Shown in pieces: positions 34,103-43,646 of a stretch of DNA of 64,000 nucleotides. The stretch lies in contig NZ_VFMS01000001.1 in NCBI RefSeq assembly GCF_006715165.1, positions 2,356,001 through 2,420,000 on the forward strand. The letters are read 5' to 3'. The stretch is from Arthrobacter sp. SLBN-122 (GTDB lineage Bacteria; Actinomycetota; Actinomycetes; Actinomycetales; Micrococcaceae). The position numbers and the translations under genes are program-made. Within the stretch, counting starts at the first letter, position 1. The number at the start of each line of letters is the position of its first letter. The notes below the pieces were generated by a model, which saw only the letters and a program-made list of their open reading frames with translations, was not told where the DNA came from and ran no database searches.

Positions 34103-34196
34103 GTACCCTCCGTTGCGTAGGTCCTGGTGTTTCGGGTGCCCGGTAGATTCCCCGGGCTTTGGCGTGACTGGCATCACATCGATGTTGAGTTACTTG

Positions 34197-34237
34197 ACTT
34201 TATCTTTGCTTCTGTTGGTTTGTCAATGGAAACCAAC
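34197..34237 (-). promoter_or_regulatory. fru operon promoter with operator over the -35
   Basis: On the minus strand, -35 TTGACA (34226-34221) and -10 TAAAGT (34202-34197) are 18 bp apart, a near-consensus promoter. A perfect inverted repeat GTTGGTTT-N8-AAACCAAC (34214-34237) covers the -35 and is the likely site of the DeoR repressor encoded downstream. The surroundings are unusually AT-rich for this genome. Confidence 0.75.
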
Positions 34238-34282
34238 ATGAAACAAAATTTTGCTCCTGGTGGTCCTGTCCGGGGAAAGCTA

Positions 34283-34317
34283 AAGCCGGGCTGGACAGGT
34301 TCTGTCCAGCCCGGCTT
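34283..34317. terminator. Hairpin, possible terminator or insulator upstream of the fru promoter
   Basis: A perfect 16-bp stem (34283-34298 with 34302-34317) with a 3-nt loop between the DUF6458 gene and the fru promoter. On the minus strand it lies 54 bp past the DUF6458 stop and would stop read-through into fru. Confidence 0.75.
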
Positions 34318-34370
34318 GCCGGGTTTTCATTGGGGCGCTCTCCGGGATCCCCGTCCCGTTTATGCCTCTG

Positions 34371-34628
34371 TCAGACGCCGCCGTCGCGGCTTTCGTGGCG
34401 GGTAATGCGCTCGCCGGTATTGGGATCCACCACTGAGCGGGACTCACTCACGCGGCGGCTGCGCCCGGGGGAAGCGAGGATGAGCGAAGCGATCAGCCCA
34501 ATCACGCCCACGGCCATGAGGATGTAGCCCACCAACTGCTGGTCCACGAACGGGATCAGCCCGGGAGCAACGGCCCAGGCAAGGATGGCGCCGAGGGCGA
34601 TGAGGAAGATTGACGAGCCGATTCTCAT
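34371..34628 (-). CDS. DUF6458-family small membrane protein
   Basis: An 85-residue protein with two membrane helices (MRIGSSIFLIALGAILAWAV and LVGYILMAVGVIGLIASLIL) and a charged C-terminal tail (SRRVSESRSVVDPNTGERIT). The pattern IGxxIFLIALGAIL...ILMxVGxxGL is that of small actinobacterial DUF6458 proteins of unknown role. The ATG at 34628 follows AAGGAG. Confidence 0.8.
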   Translation of the reverse strand: MRIGSSIFLIALGAILAWAVAPGLIPFVDQQLVGYILMAVGVIGLIASLILASPGRSRRVSESRSVVDPNTGERITRHESRDGGV

Positions 34629-34792
34629 GACTTGCTCCTTATGGCCGCGTTTGCGGCGCTTGTTGGGCGTTACGGGACCTGCGTACACTGCCAGAGCTAA
34701 GCCTGCTGTCTGTTAAGCGTCACGCTACCCCGCCGCGATACGGGATTCAATGACCTGGCCGGGGCGGCGCGCCCGGCGTTTAGGCTGGTCAA

Positions 34793-35410
34793 GTGGAAAC
34801 AGTTGTATGGTCCAAGTCGGAAGGCCAACGCGCCGGCACGCCCTTGCTGGTGATGATGCATGGGTATGGGACGGACGAGTCGCGGATGGTGCGCCTTTTC
34901 GAATACCTCCCGCAGGAGTTCACCTTCGCCGCCCTGCGCGCGCCCATGCCCATCGGCGACCACTGGGGCTGGTTCCTCCTCGACTACTTCCTGGCCAACG
35001 ACTTCGCTGACGTCATCTCGGCCGCCAATGCCGTGCAGGCCTGGATCAACTCGGTCAAGGACCGGCACACCAGCGTCAGCTTGATGGGGTACTCCCAGGG
35101 CATGGCCATGGCCAGCACGCTGCTGAGGTTGCACCCTGACGACTACAAGGCCGTCGTGGGACTGTCCGGCTTCGTGCTCAACAACGAGCTCCTCTCCGTG
35201 ATGGATTCCTTCGAAACCAAACCGCCGTTCTTTTGGGGCCGGGACAAGGCGGATCTGGTCATCAACGAGGACGCCGTTGCGTACACCGCTGAATGGCTCG
35301 AAAAGAATACCCAGCTGACGGCCCGGACCTACCCGGGGATGGGGCATGCCATGTCCAAGGCCGAAATGGTGGACGTCAGCGCCTTCCTGCGCCATTACGT
35401 GCTGGCCTGA
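34793..35410 (+). CDS. Alpha/beta hydrolase, phospholipase/carboxylesterase family
   Basis: A 205-residue esterase of the small acyl-protein-thioesterase-like type. The nucleophile is the serine in LMGYSQGMAMA, the oxyanion region is VMMHGYGTDE, and the histidine is in YPGMGHAMSK; an acid in WGRDKADLVI completes the triad. It starts with GTG. TAGGCT lies exactly six bases before the GTG, so the mRNA is probably leaderless. Substrate unknown, likely a short-chain ester. Confidence 0.85.
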   Translation: METVVWSKSEGQRAGTPLLVMMHGYGTDESRMVRLFEYLPQEFTFAALRAPMPIGDHWGWFLLDYFLANDFADVISAANAVQAWINSVKDRHTSVSLMGYSQGMAMASTLLRLHPDDYKAVVGLSGFVLNNELLSVMDSFETKPPFFWGRDKADLVINEDAVAYTAEWLEKNTQLTARTYPGMGHAMSKAEMVDVSAFLRHYVLA

Positions 35411-35458
35411 CCCGCAGGCGGTTGTTAAGACAGCCAAAAAACATTTGCAAGTCAAATT

Positions 35459-35472
35459 TGCAAGCGCTTACA
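35459..35472 (+). promoter_or_regulatory. cre-like LacI-family operator upstream of the phosphorylase genes
   Basis: TGCAAGCGCTTACA fits the catabolite-responsive element consensus TGNAARCGNWWNCA at every position. A TTTGCAAG half (35444-35451) is repeated 13 bp before the one inside the site (35457-35464). It lies 137 bp upstream of the beta-phosphoglucomutase start and is probably bound by a LacI-type sugar regulator encoded elsewhere. Confidence 0.6.
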
Positions 35473-35608
35473 CTCGTCTACGGCCATAGTCGGTCCTGCA
35501 GTGGGCGGACAGGAAGCGATGCTGTGCGCATGCCGCGCCAGCAGCACCTCCTGCAGGCCGCCCCGGCAGGACCGGCAGTCCGTAAACCGAGAGGACACCG
35601 CACTGCCG

Positions 35609-36346
35609 ATGACATCACAAACTGCAGCTGGCACCGCCGCCTGGACCGGCGCGGCAGCAATCCTGTTTGACCTGGACGGGGTGCTCACGCCTACGGCCAC
35701 CGTCCATGAGCGTGCCTGGCAGGAACTGTTCGACGGCTACCTTGCCTCGCAGCCGGGCGTCGCCGGTTACAGCGAAAGCGACTACTTCGACCATATCGAC
35801 GGCAAGCCCCGCTTCGATGGAGTACGCGACTTCCTGTCCTCCCGCGGGCTCACGCTCCCGGAGGGTCCGCTGGATGACGACCCCGTCAACGACACCGTCC
35901 AGGGCCTTGGCAACCGGAAGAACGCGATCTTCAACGACATCGTGAGCACCGGCGTGGAACCGTTCGAAGGCTCGGTGCGCTTCCTCCAAGCCGCGTTGGA
36001 ACGCGGACTCAAGGTCGCCGTCGTCTCCTCCTCCCGCAATGCCCCCGCCGTCCTGGCGGCCGCCGGACTCAGCCGCCACTTCACCGTCGTGGTGGACGGG
36101 GTGGTGGCCGCGGAACAGGGCCTTCCCGGCAAGCCAAGCCCGGCCACCTACGAATACGCGGCCAAGCTGCTGGACCTGTCCAGCTCGGAGTGCGTGGTGG
36201 TGGAAGACGCCGTGTCAGGTGTGCAGGCCGGACACGCCGGATCCTTCCACTCGGTCATTGGCGTGGACCGGGGCGCCGGACGGCAGACGCTGCTCGACGC
36301 CGGAGCCACCCTGGTGGTCAACGACCTTCAGGAACTCATCCCCTAA
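35609..36346 (+). CDS. pgmB: Beta-phosphoglucomutase-like HAD hydrolase
   Basis: A 245-residue HAD protein. Asp21 (nucleophile) and Asp23 sit in ILFDLDGVLTPT; VVSSSRNAP and GLPGKPSPATYEYAAKLL followed by CVVVEDAVSGVQAG are motifs II-IV, and the four-helix cap follows motif I. It is immediately upstream of a GH65 phosphorylase, the classical pair in which the phosphorylase releases beta-glucose 1-phosphate and this enzyme converts it to glucose 6-phosphate. ATG 35609 follows GAGAGGA; the frame is open further upstream without a start signal. Confidence 0.85.
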   Translation: MTSQTAAGTAAWTGAAAILFDLDGVLTPTATVHERAWQELFDGYLASQPGVAGYSESDYFDHIDGKPRFDGVRDFLSSRGLTLPEGPLDDDPVNDTVQGLGNRKNAIFNDIVSTGVEPFEGSVRFLQAALERGLKVAVVSSSRNAPAVLAAAGLSRHFTVVVDGVVAAEQGLPGKPSPATYEYAAKLLDLSSSECVVVEDAVSGVQAGHAGSFHSVIGVDRGAGRQTLLDAGATLVVNDLQELIP

Positions 36347-36481
36347 AAAGCCCCGGACCCCCGTTGCCTTCCCCGGGCAACCCTGCTGCTTCCCTGGCAG
36401 CACCAATCCCAGTACCGCTCTTCCCCGAATACACCGTGCCGGCCTGCCCGGCAGCACGGCAACGCCAAAAGGACCCCGACC

Positions 36482-38827
36482 ATGGCACTCATCTCCGCGG
36501 ACCGCGAACGGTTCCCCGACACCCCCTGGCAGCTCGTTGAAACGCGCTACGAAACCGACAACGCGGGAACACTCGAGACCCTGTTTGCGCTGGGAAACGG
36601 GCACCTTGGCATCCGGGGTGCCCATTGGGCCGCGGCCGACGCCGCACTGCCGGGCAGTTTCATCAACGGGCTGCACGAAATCTGGGACATCAAGCACGCG
36701 GAAAACGCGTTTGGGTTCGCCCGGACGGGCCAGCGCATCCTGTACATCCCGGATGCCAACAATTTCACCGTGGTAGTGGACGGCGAAAGCCTCAGCCTGG
36801 CCGAATCCGAGGTCCTGGACTACCGGCGCACCATCGACTTCTGCACTGGCATCTATGAATGCCGCGTCACCTGGCAATGCCGGTCCGGCGCCTCGGTGAC
36901 CACCACGGAACAACGGGCGGTGGGCTTCGCCTCCCGCGGCAGCCTTGGCATCTCCCTGGAAGTTGCCACGGACCGGCAGGTCTCCCTGGACGTCATCTCC
37001 TCGGTCATCAACCGCCAGGACCAGCCGGTGGAAGACCACTCAGTGCATGATCCGCGCCGCGCCGGCCGCCACGCCGGGCGGGTGCTGCTGCCCCTGCGGC
37101 TTGACGGCGGCGACGGCTCCCTGCGCCTGTCATGGGAGGCATCAGAATCCAAGCAGCGCGTGGGGATAGCGGTTGACCACTGGACCTCCGCCGGGCACCA
37201 GCCGTTCGAGACCCTGGTGGACCAGGACGACAGCAGCGTCCGGTATGTCCTGGCCGTGGATGCCGGTGAACCGTTCCGGCTGGAAAAGAGCGTCAGCTAC
37301 GCGGCCGGCCGCACGGTGCAGGAGCCGGACGTCGATGCAGCCGCGGTGGCGGAAGAGAAACTTCGTCCCGTGAACGAGATCTTTGCCGAGAGCGAGGCCC
37401 ACTTCCGCAGCTACTGGGCAACGTCGGACATTCAGGTTGAGGGAGGCCGGCCGGGACTGCAGCAGGCCATCCGGTGGAACCTGTTCCAGCTGGCGCAGGC
37501 AACGGCCCGCGCCGATGTTGCCGGCATTCCCGCCAAGGGTGTGACGGGCTCGGGCTACGAGGGGCACTACTTCTGGGACCAGGAAGTGTACCTGCTGCCG
37601 TACCTGACCTACACGAATCCCGACGGCGCCCGGCAGGTCCTGGAGTTCCGCCACGGCATGCTTCCCGAAGCCAAGATCCGGGCCAAGGAGCTGAGCGTTG
37701 ACGGCGCCCTTTTCCCGTGGCGGACCATCAACGGGCTCGAGGCCAGCGCCTACTACGCTGCCGGCACGGCCCAGTTCCACATCGCGGCCGCGATCGCCTT
37801 TGCCACCAACAGGTACCTGTGGGCCACCGGCGACTCCGCCTTCCGGGAGGGAATGGGCGCTGAGCTGCTGATCGAAACCGCCCGGATGTGGATCTCGCTG
37901 GGCTTCTTCGGCAAGGACGGGCTCTTCCACATCCACGGTGTCACGGGCCCGGATGAATACACCGCCGTGGTGAACGACAACCTGTATACGAACGTGATGG
38001 CCCGCTTCAACCTGCGCGCGGCCGCCGCGCTTGAGCACGCCGAAATCACGCACGAGGAGCGGCAGCTGTGGGAGGCCGCCGCCAGCCGGATGCAGCTGCC
38101 GTACGACGAGCGGATGCAGGTGCACTCCCAGGACAATGACTTCATGACCCTGGAGGCCTGGGACTGGACCACGCCGCGGTCCAAATACCCCTTGCTCCTG
38201 CACTTCCACCCGCTGGTGATCTACCGCCACCAGGTCCTAAAACAGGCGGACACCGTCCTGGCCATGTTCCTGCAGTGGCAGGATTTCACCGCGGAGGAAA
38301 AGCAGCGAGCCTTCGACTTCTACGATCCCATCACCACCGGCGACTCCACCCTGTCCGCCTGCGTCCAGGGGATCATGGCGGCGGAGGTGGGCTATTCCAA
38401 GGAAGCCCTGGACCACTTCACCAACGCCGTCTTCATCGACCTGGACGACACCCACGGCAACACCATCGACGGCGTGCACATCGCCTCCACCGGGGGCGTA
38501 TGGAGTTCGTTGGTCTGCGGCTTTGCGGGGCTGCGTGACCAGGGCCCGGTCCCGTTCTTCGATCCCCGCCTCCCCGCGGAGTGGGACGCGCTGGCCTTCC
38601 ACCTGAAGATCCGCGGCCGCCTGCTGCTGGTCCGGCTTTCGGCCGACGCCATCACGCTCGCCGTCCAGGAAGGCGGGCCGCTGGAGCTCGACGTCCGCGG
38701 CCAGCGGGTTACCGTGGCGGGCCAGCCCGTGCAAGTCCACCTGGAGCGCGTCCCGGAGCCGGAGCCTACGGTCTTCCCCAGCGGCCTGCCCACGGCGAGC
38801 ATTCCCGTGGTGCGCGGCAACAGCTGA
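36482..38827 (+). CDS. Glycoside hydrolase family 65 disaccharide phosphorylase
   Basis: A 781-residue GH65 enzyme: N-terminal beta-sandwich (about 1-285), (alpha/alpha)6 barrel (about 320-690) and small C-terminal sheet. GSGYEGHYFWDQEVYLLPYL marks the barrel entrance and Glu492 in FHIHGVTGPDEY is the general acid. The enzyme splits maltose, trehalose or kojibiose with phosphate to glucose and beta-glucose 1-phosphate; which one is not decided by the sequence. It follows pgmB by 135 bp and has AAAAGGA before the ATG. The cre-like site at 35459 suggests sugar control of both. Confidence 0.92.
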   Translation: MALISADRERFPDTPWQLVETRYETDNAGTLETLFALGNGHLGIRGAHWAAADAALPGSFINGLHEIWDIKHAENAFGFARTGQRILYIPDANNFTVVVDGESLSLAESEVLDYRRTIDFCTGIYECRVTWQCRSGASVTTTEQRAVGFASRGSLGISLEVATDRQVSLDVISSVINRQDQPVEDHSVHDPRRAGRHAGRVLLPLRLDGGDGSLRLSWEASESKQRVGIAVDHWTSAGHQPFETLVDQDDSSVRYVLAVDAGEPFRLEKSVSYAAGRTVQEPDVDAAAVAEEKLRPVNEIFAESEAHFRSYWATSDIQVEGGRPGLQQAIRWNLFQLAQATARADVAGIPAKGVTGSGYEGHYFWDQEVYLLPYLTYTNPDGARQVLEFRHGMLPEAKIRAKELSVDGALFPWRTINGLEASAYYAAGTAQFHIAAAIAFATNRYLWATGDSAFREGMGAELLIETARMWISLGFFGKDGLFHIHGVTGPDEYTAVVNDNLYTNVMARFNLRAAAALEHAEITHEERQLWEAAASRMQLPYDERMQVHSQDNDFMTLEAWDWTTPRSKYPLLLHFHPLVIYRHQVLKQADTVLAMFLQWQDFTAEEKQRAFDFYDPITTGDSTLSACVQGIMAAEVGYSKEALDHFTNAVFIDLDDTHGNTIDGVHIASTGGVWSSLVCGFAGLRDQGPVPFFDPRLPAEWDALAFHLKIRGRLLLVRLSADAITLAVQEGGPLELDVRGQRVTVAGQPVQVHLERVPEPEPTVFPSGLPTASIPVVRGNS

Positions 38828-38859
38828 GCGGTTTGCCAGGCTGGGAGGACGCGTTCGAC

Positions 38860-38891
38860 GGCGGGCCGGCAGGAACTTCCGCCGGCCCGCC
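38860..38891. terminator. Terminator hairpin between convergent GH65 and lipA genes
   Basis: An 11-bp perfect stem GGCGGGCCGGC (38860-38870 with 38881-38891) and a 10-nt loop in the 99-bp gap. Confidence 0.75.
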
Positions 38892-38926
38892 TTAGCCTCC
38901 TGCCGCCGTCGTGCATTCCTCCGCTC

Positions 38927-39940
38927 TCAGCCAGCCAGAAGGGTGGCGGCTTCCTGGCGGGTGGTGCCGGAGTCCTGGATTCCGTCGGCGATGTGGGCGA
39001 GTTCGGCGGGGATGTCCCGGCCTTTTTCCCGCATGGCGGTGGCCCAGAGCCGGCCGGCGCGGTAGGAGGAGCGGACCAGCGGCCCGGACATGACGCCGAG
39101 GAAGCCGATTTCCTGGGCTTCGTGCTGGAGGTCCACGAATTCCTGGGGTTTGACCCAGCGGTCCACGGGCAGGTGCCGTTCGGACGGGCGGAGGTATTGG
39201 GTGATGGTGATCAGGTCGCAGCCGGCGGCGTGGAGGTCGCGGAGGGCCTCTGAAATTTCTTCGCGGGTTTCGCCCATGCCCAGGATGAGGTTGGACTTGG
39301 TGACCATGCCCAGGTTCCGGCCCTGGGTGATGACGTCCAGGGACCGTTCGTAGCGGAACGCGGGGCGGATCCGCTTGAAGATCCGGGGTACGGTTTCGAC
39401 GTTGTGCGCGAAGACCTCGGGGGCGGAGTCGCAGATCGCCTTGATGTGGTCGGGGTTGCCGGAGAAGTCCGGGATGAGCAGTTCCACGCCGGTGCCGGGG
39501 TTCAGTTCGTGGATTTTGCGGACGGTTTCGGCGTAGAGCCAGACGCCTTCGTCTTCCAGGTCGTCGCGGGCCACGCCGGTGACGGTGGCGTAGCGCAGGG
39601 CCATGGACTGGACAGAGCGGGCCACCTTGGTGGGTTCGAACATGTCCACGGGCGAGGGTTTGCCGGTGTCGATCTGGCAGAAGTCGCAGCGGCGGGTGCA
39701 TTCGGAGCCGCCGATCAGGAAGGTGGCTTCCTTGTCTTCCCAGCATTCGAAGATGTTGGGGCAGCCGGCTTCTTCGCAGACGGTGTGCAGGCCTTCCTTT
39801 TTCACCAGGTTCTTCAGCCCGACGAACTCCGGACCCATCTGGACCTTGGCCTTGATCCATTCCGGTTTGCGTTCCACCGGGACCGCAGCGTTGCGCTGCT
39901 CGATCCGCAGCATCTTCCGGCCTTCAGGTGCCAATGTCAT
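38927..39940 (-). CDS. lipA: Lipoyl synthase
   Basis: A 337-residue radical-SAM enzyme that inserts two sulfurs into octanoyl groups on carrier proteins. [12 protein letters not shown] binds the auxiliary iron-sulfur cluster, CTRRCDFC the SAM-cleaving cluster, and RSSY near the C-terminus supplies its conserved serine ligand. AAAGGA precedes the ATG. Its position after gcvP-gcvT-gcvH-glyA-sdaA makes sense because the H protein needs lipoylation. Confidence 0.97.
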   Translation of the reverse strand: MTLAPEGRKMLRIEQRNAAVPVERKPEWIKAKVQMGPEFVGLKNLVKKEGLHTVCEEAGCPNIFECWEDKEATFLIGGSECTRRCDFCQIDTGKPSPVDMFEPTKVARSVQSMALRYATVTGVARDDLEDEGVWLYAETVRKIHELNPGTGVELLIPDFSGNPDHIKAICDSAPEVFAHNVETVPRIFKRIRPAFRYERSLDVITQGRNLGMVTKSNLILGMGETREEISEALRDLHAAGCDLITITQYLRPSERHLPVDRWVKPQEFVDLQHEAQEIGFLGVMSGPLVRSSYRAGRLWATAMREKGRDIPAELAHIADGIQDSGTTRQEAATLLAG

Positions 39941-39992
39941 GGTTGTTTCCTTTGTTTGATCTGGGGCTCTTGCCGGGCGGGGTTGGTGGTGG

Positions 39993-41444
39993 TCAGCATT
40001 CGACGACGTTGACGGCGAGGCCGCCCATGGCGGTTTCCTTGTATTTGGAGGACATGTCCTTGCCGGTTTCGCGCATGGTGATGATGACTTCGTCCAGCGA
40101 GACGCGGTGGGTGCCGTCGCCCCAGAGCGCCATTTTCGCGGCGTTGATCGCTTTCGCGGCGGCGATCGCGTTCCGTTCGATGCAGGGGACCTGGACCAGC
40201 CCGCCGATCGGGTCGCAGGTCAGGCCCAGGTTGTGTTCCATCGCGATCTCCGCGGCGTTCTCCACCTGCGCCGGGGTCCCGCCCATCACCTCGGCCAGGC
40301 CCGCGGCGGCCATCGAGGACGCCGAACCCACCTCGCCCTGGCAGCCGACCTCGGCCCCGGAAATGGAGGCCTGTTCCTTGTAGAGCACCCCGACCGCGCC
40401 GGCGCCGAGCAGGAACCGCACCACCACATCGTCCCGGTCGGCCTGGCTGGCCTGGTCCATGCCCGGGGCGAAGTGCAGCGCGTAGAACAGCACCGCGGGA
40501 ATGATCCCGGCCGCCCCGTTGGTGGGGGCGGTGACCACCCGGCCGCCGGAGGCGTTCTCCTCGTTCACCGCCAACGCCACCAAGTTAACCCACTCCTGCC
40601 AATACCTGGGGTCGAAGCGGACCGCGTCCCAGTCCGCCTCCTGGCCGCTGTGCTGTTCCTCGTCCTGGGTGTGCGCGGATTCCTTCTTGAGCCGGTCGTA
40701 CCAGTCAGGGGCGCGGCGGCGGACCTTCAACCCGCCCGGCAGCACCCCTTCGCGCTTCAGCGAGGTGGCCACGCAGTTTTCCATCACCGACCAGATCTGC
40801 AGCAGCCCCTCCCGGATCTGCTCCTCATCCCGGGAGGCTTTTTCGTTCACGAGCATGACATCGGCGATGCCCAGCCCGGTCACCGCGCAGTGCTCCAGCA
40901 GTTCCGCGGCGGTCCGGAACGGCAGCGGCAGCTCCTGTTTGGACGCGTCCAGTTCCTGCTGCGCCGCGTCCTCCTCACCCTCCCGGACAATGAACCCGCC
41001 ACCGACCGAGAAGAACGTCGCCGCATGCAACACCGAACCTTCCGCGTCAGAGACCGTGAACGTCATCCCGTTCGTGTGCCGCGGCAACACCGTCAACGGC
41101 CGCAGCACCATGTCCTTCACCCCATACGGCAACGGCACCGCACCGGCCAGGTTCAACGTCCCGGTCTCCGCGATCGAGGCCAGCCGCTCCTCCACCTCAT
41201 CCGGCAGGATCAGCTCCGGATGAAACCCCTCCAACCCCAGCAGGACCGCCGTCATCGTCCCGTGCCCGTGCCCCGTCGCGGCCAACGACCCATACAAATC
41301 CACCCGCAACGACCCCACCCCAGCCAGCACCCCCGAGGCCTTGAGTTCCTCAGCGAACACCGCAGCAGCCCGCATCGGCCCCACAGTATGAGAAGACGAA
41401 GGGCCAATACCGATCGAAAAGAGATCAAAGACTCCGACTGCCAT
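39993..41444 (-). CDS. sdaA: L-serine ammonia-lyase, iron-sulfur, single-chain
   Basis: A 483-residue L-serine dehydratase that makes pyruvate and ammonia. The N-terminal beta domain has [18 protein letters not shown]; the C-terminal catalytic domain has the cysteines of the labile 4Fe-4S cluster in [24 protein letters not shown] and VPCIERNAI. Alpha and beta parts are fused, as in E. coli SdaA. The start is the ATG at 41444 behind AAGGA; the frame is open further upstream without a start signal. It drains serine made by glyA, in line with the glycine cleavage genes. It ends 52 bp before lipA. Confidence 0.95.
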   Translation of the reverse strand: MAVGVFDLFSIGIGPSSSHTVGPMRAAAVFAEELKASGVLAGVGSLRVDLYGSLAATGHGHGTMTAVLLGLEGFHPELILPDEVEERLASIAETGTLNLAGAVPLPYGVKDMVLRPLTVLPRHTNGMTFTVSDAEGSVLHAATFFSVGGGFIVREGEEDAAQQELDASKQELPLPFRTAAELLEHCAVTGLGIADVMLVNEKASRDEEQIREGLLQIWSVMENCVATSLKREGVLPGGLKVRRRAPDWYDRLKKESAHTQDEEQHSGQEADWDAVRFDPRYWQEWVNLVALAVNEENASGGRVVTAPTNGAAGIIPAVLFYALHFAPGMDQASQADRDDVVVRFLLGAGAVGVLYKEQASISGAEVGCQGEVGSASSMAAAGLAEVMGGTPAQVENAAEIAMEHNLGLTCDPIGGLVQVPCIERNAIAAAKAINAAKMALWGDGTHRVSLDEVIITMRETGKDMSSKYKETAMGGLAVNVVEC

Positions 41445-41617
41445 AACTAAATCCTTACTGAAACTGTGGTGAGGTGCGTGGCTGGTTTGGGCTGGAGCGG
41501 GCAGGACATCCTCTGCGTGCCCGGGGCCCACGCCGTCCGGGTTCCCTGGCCGAGCTTGCGAGGCTAGGGGGACGGTGGGGAGCACGCTGCCGGATACCCC
41601 GCCCACTCCGAGGGCAC

Positions 41618-41804
41618 GTCACCTAAGCGACAGGACCAGCAGCGACGACTTACTGGACAGGCATGCAAGCACGTCCAGGACACGGGTTGGGCGGAGCAGG
41701 AAAACACACGCACGTGGTCCGCGGCCGACCGTAGCCTGTACTGCACCCCTTCGTCGCTCGCCTTGGTGACTGCCCCACGCCCCATCGGGTGCGGCCTCCG
41801 GCAG
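41618..41804 (-). ncRNA. Candidate structured RNA element in the 463-bp glyA-sdaA gap
   Basis: Nested complementary segments: a 13-nt closing stem 41618-41630 with 41758-41770, continued by a perfect 7-bp stem 41642-41648 with 41751-41757; inside are a 6-bp hairpin (41653-41658 with 41673-41678) and an 11-bp hairpin (41685-41695 with 41718-41730, with a 2-nt bulge). A fifth stem CTGCC/GGCAG closes 41770-41804. On the minus strand the closing stem has one mismatch and one G-U pair; on the plus strand it has two mismatches, which favours an RNA in the sdaA leader. The inner 11-bp hairpin favours the other strand slightly. It matches no RNA family I know. The flanking 41445-41617 and 41805-41907 hold no gene I can support. 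Confidence 0.4.
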
Positions 41805-41907
41805 CATGCGTCTAAGGGAGCGTCACGTCCGCTTAGCGGGCGTCAACGCGACCGAGCATGCAGAGGAGGCCGGACCCGACGGGCAAAGGTGGCCACGGCC
41901 GAAAAAC

Positions 41908-43236
41908 TCAGGCGAGGGGCGCGATGCCCGGGTAGAGCGGGTGGGCCTTCGCCAACTCCTCGACGCGGTGACCGAGCCCGGAAAGGTCCGCGTCGGCGTC
42001 GGCAATCAATGCCTCGGCGATGATGTCCGCAACCTCGCGGAAGGCATCTTCGCCGAAGCCGCGGGTGGCCAGGGCGGGGGTGCCGATACGGAGGCCGGAG
42101 GTGACCATCGGCGGGCGTGGGTCGAAGGGAACGGCGTTGCGGTTGACGGTGATGTCGATGGCGGCGAGCCGGTCTTCGGCCTGCTGTCCGTCGAGGTCGC
42201 AGTTCCGCAGGTCGACGAGGACCAGGTGCACATCCGTGCCGCCGGAGACAACGCTGATGCCTTTGGCCGTGACGTCGGGCTGGACCAGCCGTTCTGCCAG
42301 GATGCGGGCACCGGAGAGGACGCGTTCCTGCCGTTCGCGGAACTCTTCGGATGCGGCGATCTTGAACGCCACGGCCTTGCCCGCGATCACGTGTTCCAGG
42401 GGGCCGCCCTGCTGGCCGGGGAACACAGCCGAGTTGATCTTCTTGGCGATGTCGGCGTCGTTGGTCAGGATGATGCCGCCGCGCGGACCGGCGAGGGTCT
42501 TGTGCGTGGTGGATGTGGTGACGTGCGCGTGCGGGACAGGGGACGGGTGCAGGCCCGCGGCCACCAGGCCGGCGAAGTGCGCCATGTCCACCATGAGGTA
42601 GGCGCCCACGGAATCAGCGATGCGGCGGAACTCGGCGAAGTCGAGCTGCCGGGCGTAGGCGGACCAGCCGGCAACGATCAGCTGCGGCTTGTGCTCCTGG
42701 GCCAGGCGCTCCACTTCAGCCATGTCCACCGTGTGGGTGTCCTCGCGGACGCCGTAGGGCACCACGTTGTAGAGCTTGCCGGAGAAGTTGATCCGCATGC
42801 CGTGCGTGAGGTGGCCGCCGTGGGCCAGGTTGAGGCCCATGATGGTGTCGCCGGGCTTGATTAGTGCGTGCATCACCGAGGCGTTGGCCTGCGCGCCGGA
42901 GTGCGGCTGGACATTCGCGAAGCCGGCCCCGAACAGGGCCTTCAGCCGGTCAATGGCAAGCTGCTCGATCACGTCGACGTGCTCGCAGCCGCCGTAGTAG
43001 CGCTTGCCAGGATAGCCTTCGGCGTACTTGTTGGTCAGCACCGAGCCCTGCGCCTGCATTACTGCTGCGGCAGTGTGGTTCTCGGAAGCGATCATCTCCA
43101 GGCCATCGCGCTGCCGGCCCAGTTCGTCGTCGATCTTTGCCGCAATCTCCGGATCCAGATTGGCGAGGTCGGCGTTCAGGCTGGGCGAGACTACCTGCTC
43201 AAAGGCGACGGTCCCCGCCGCTGCAGCCCCGCTCAC
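41908..43236 (-). CDS. glyA: Serine hydroxymethyltransferase
   Basis: A 442-residue PLP enzyme that interconverts serine and glycine with tetrahydrofolate. Lys246 in [13 protein letters not shown] holds [13 protein letters not shown] and [15 protein letters not shown] are family signatures. The GTG at 43236 overlaps the gcvH stop (GTGA), so translation is coupled; the first 18 residues are an extension relative to most SHMTs. It connects the glycine cleavage genes upstream with sdaA downstream. Confidence 0.96.
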   Translation of the reverse strand: MSGAAAAGTVAFEQVVSPSLNADLANLDPEIAAKIDDELGRQRDGLEMIASENHTAAAVMQAQGSVLTNKYAEGYPGKRYYGGCEHVDVIEQLAIDRLKALFGAGFANVQPHSGAQANASVMHALIKPGDTIMGLNLAHGGHLTHGMRINFSGKLYNVVPYGVREDTHTVDMAEVERLAQEHKPQLIVAGWSAYARQLDFAEFRRIADSVGAYLMVDMAHFAGLVAAGLHPSPVPHAHVTTSTTHKTLAGPRGGIILTNDADIAKKINSAVFPGQQGGPLEHVIAGKAVAFKIAASEEFRERQERVLSGARILAERLVQPDVTAKGISVVSGGTDVHLVLVDLRNCDLDGQQAEDRLAAIDITVNRNAVPFDPRPPMVTSGLRIGTPALATRGFGEDAFREVADIIAEALIADADADLSGLGHRVEELAKAHPLYPGIAPLA

Positions 43237-43616
43237 AGCTCGCCGCCGTTCGCTGCTGCGTACTCCGCGGCCGACATCAGCGGGCCTTCCTCGGTAACGG
43301 CCACCTTGAAGAGCCACCCGGCGCCGTAGGGGTCGCTGTTGATCAGGGCGGGGTCCGAGACCACGCCGTCATTGATCTCGATGACCTCACCGGTTACCGG
43401 GGCATAGAGGTCGGAGACGGATTTGGTGGATTCCACCTCGCCGCAGGTATCGCCGGCCGTCACCGTGGAGCCGACCTCGGGAAGGTCAACGTACACGATG
43501 TCACCCAGGGCATCGGCAGCCACGGCGGAAATCCCGATCCCTGCAGGGCCGGATCCGTCAACCGCAACCCACTCGTGTTCGGCGGAGTACTTCAGTTCAG
43601 AAACAACTTTGCTCAT
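43233..43616 (-). CDS. gcvH: Glycine cleavage system H protein
   Basis: A 127-residue lipoyl carrier. Lys65 in [20 protein letters not shown] is the lipoylation site; SAEHEWV at the start and GWLFKV near the end are conserved. It shuttles the aminomethyl group from GcvP to GcvT. GGAAG precedes the ATG; it lies 30 bp after gcvT and its stop overlaps the glyA start. Confidence 0.96.
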   Translation of the reverse strand: MSKVVSELKYSAEHEWVAVDGSGPAGIGISAVAADALGDIVYVDLPEVGSTVTAGDTCGEVESTKSVSDLYAPVTGEVIEINDGVVSDPALINSDPYGAGWLFKVAVTEEGPLMSAAEYAAANGGEL

Positions 43617-43646
43617 GATTCTTCCTTACGTTTGAAAACTGTTGGA

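Noticed and set aside
40107-41450. A 447-codon plus-strand frame opposite sdaA
   Set aside because: Shadow frame; sdaA carries clear catalytic motifs on the other strand.
41619-41807. A 62-codon frame in the glyA-sdaA gap as a small gene
   Set aside because: No ribosome binding site, no domain, arginine-rich composition; the nested inverted repeats explain the region better.
41445-41907. tRNA, SRP RNA, RNase P RNA or a second glycine riboswitch in the glyA-sdaA gap
   Set aside because: I looked for the T-loop, the SRP apical loop, the RNase P GAGGAAAGUCC motif and the glycine-aptamer blocks on both strands and found none.
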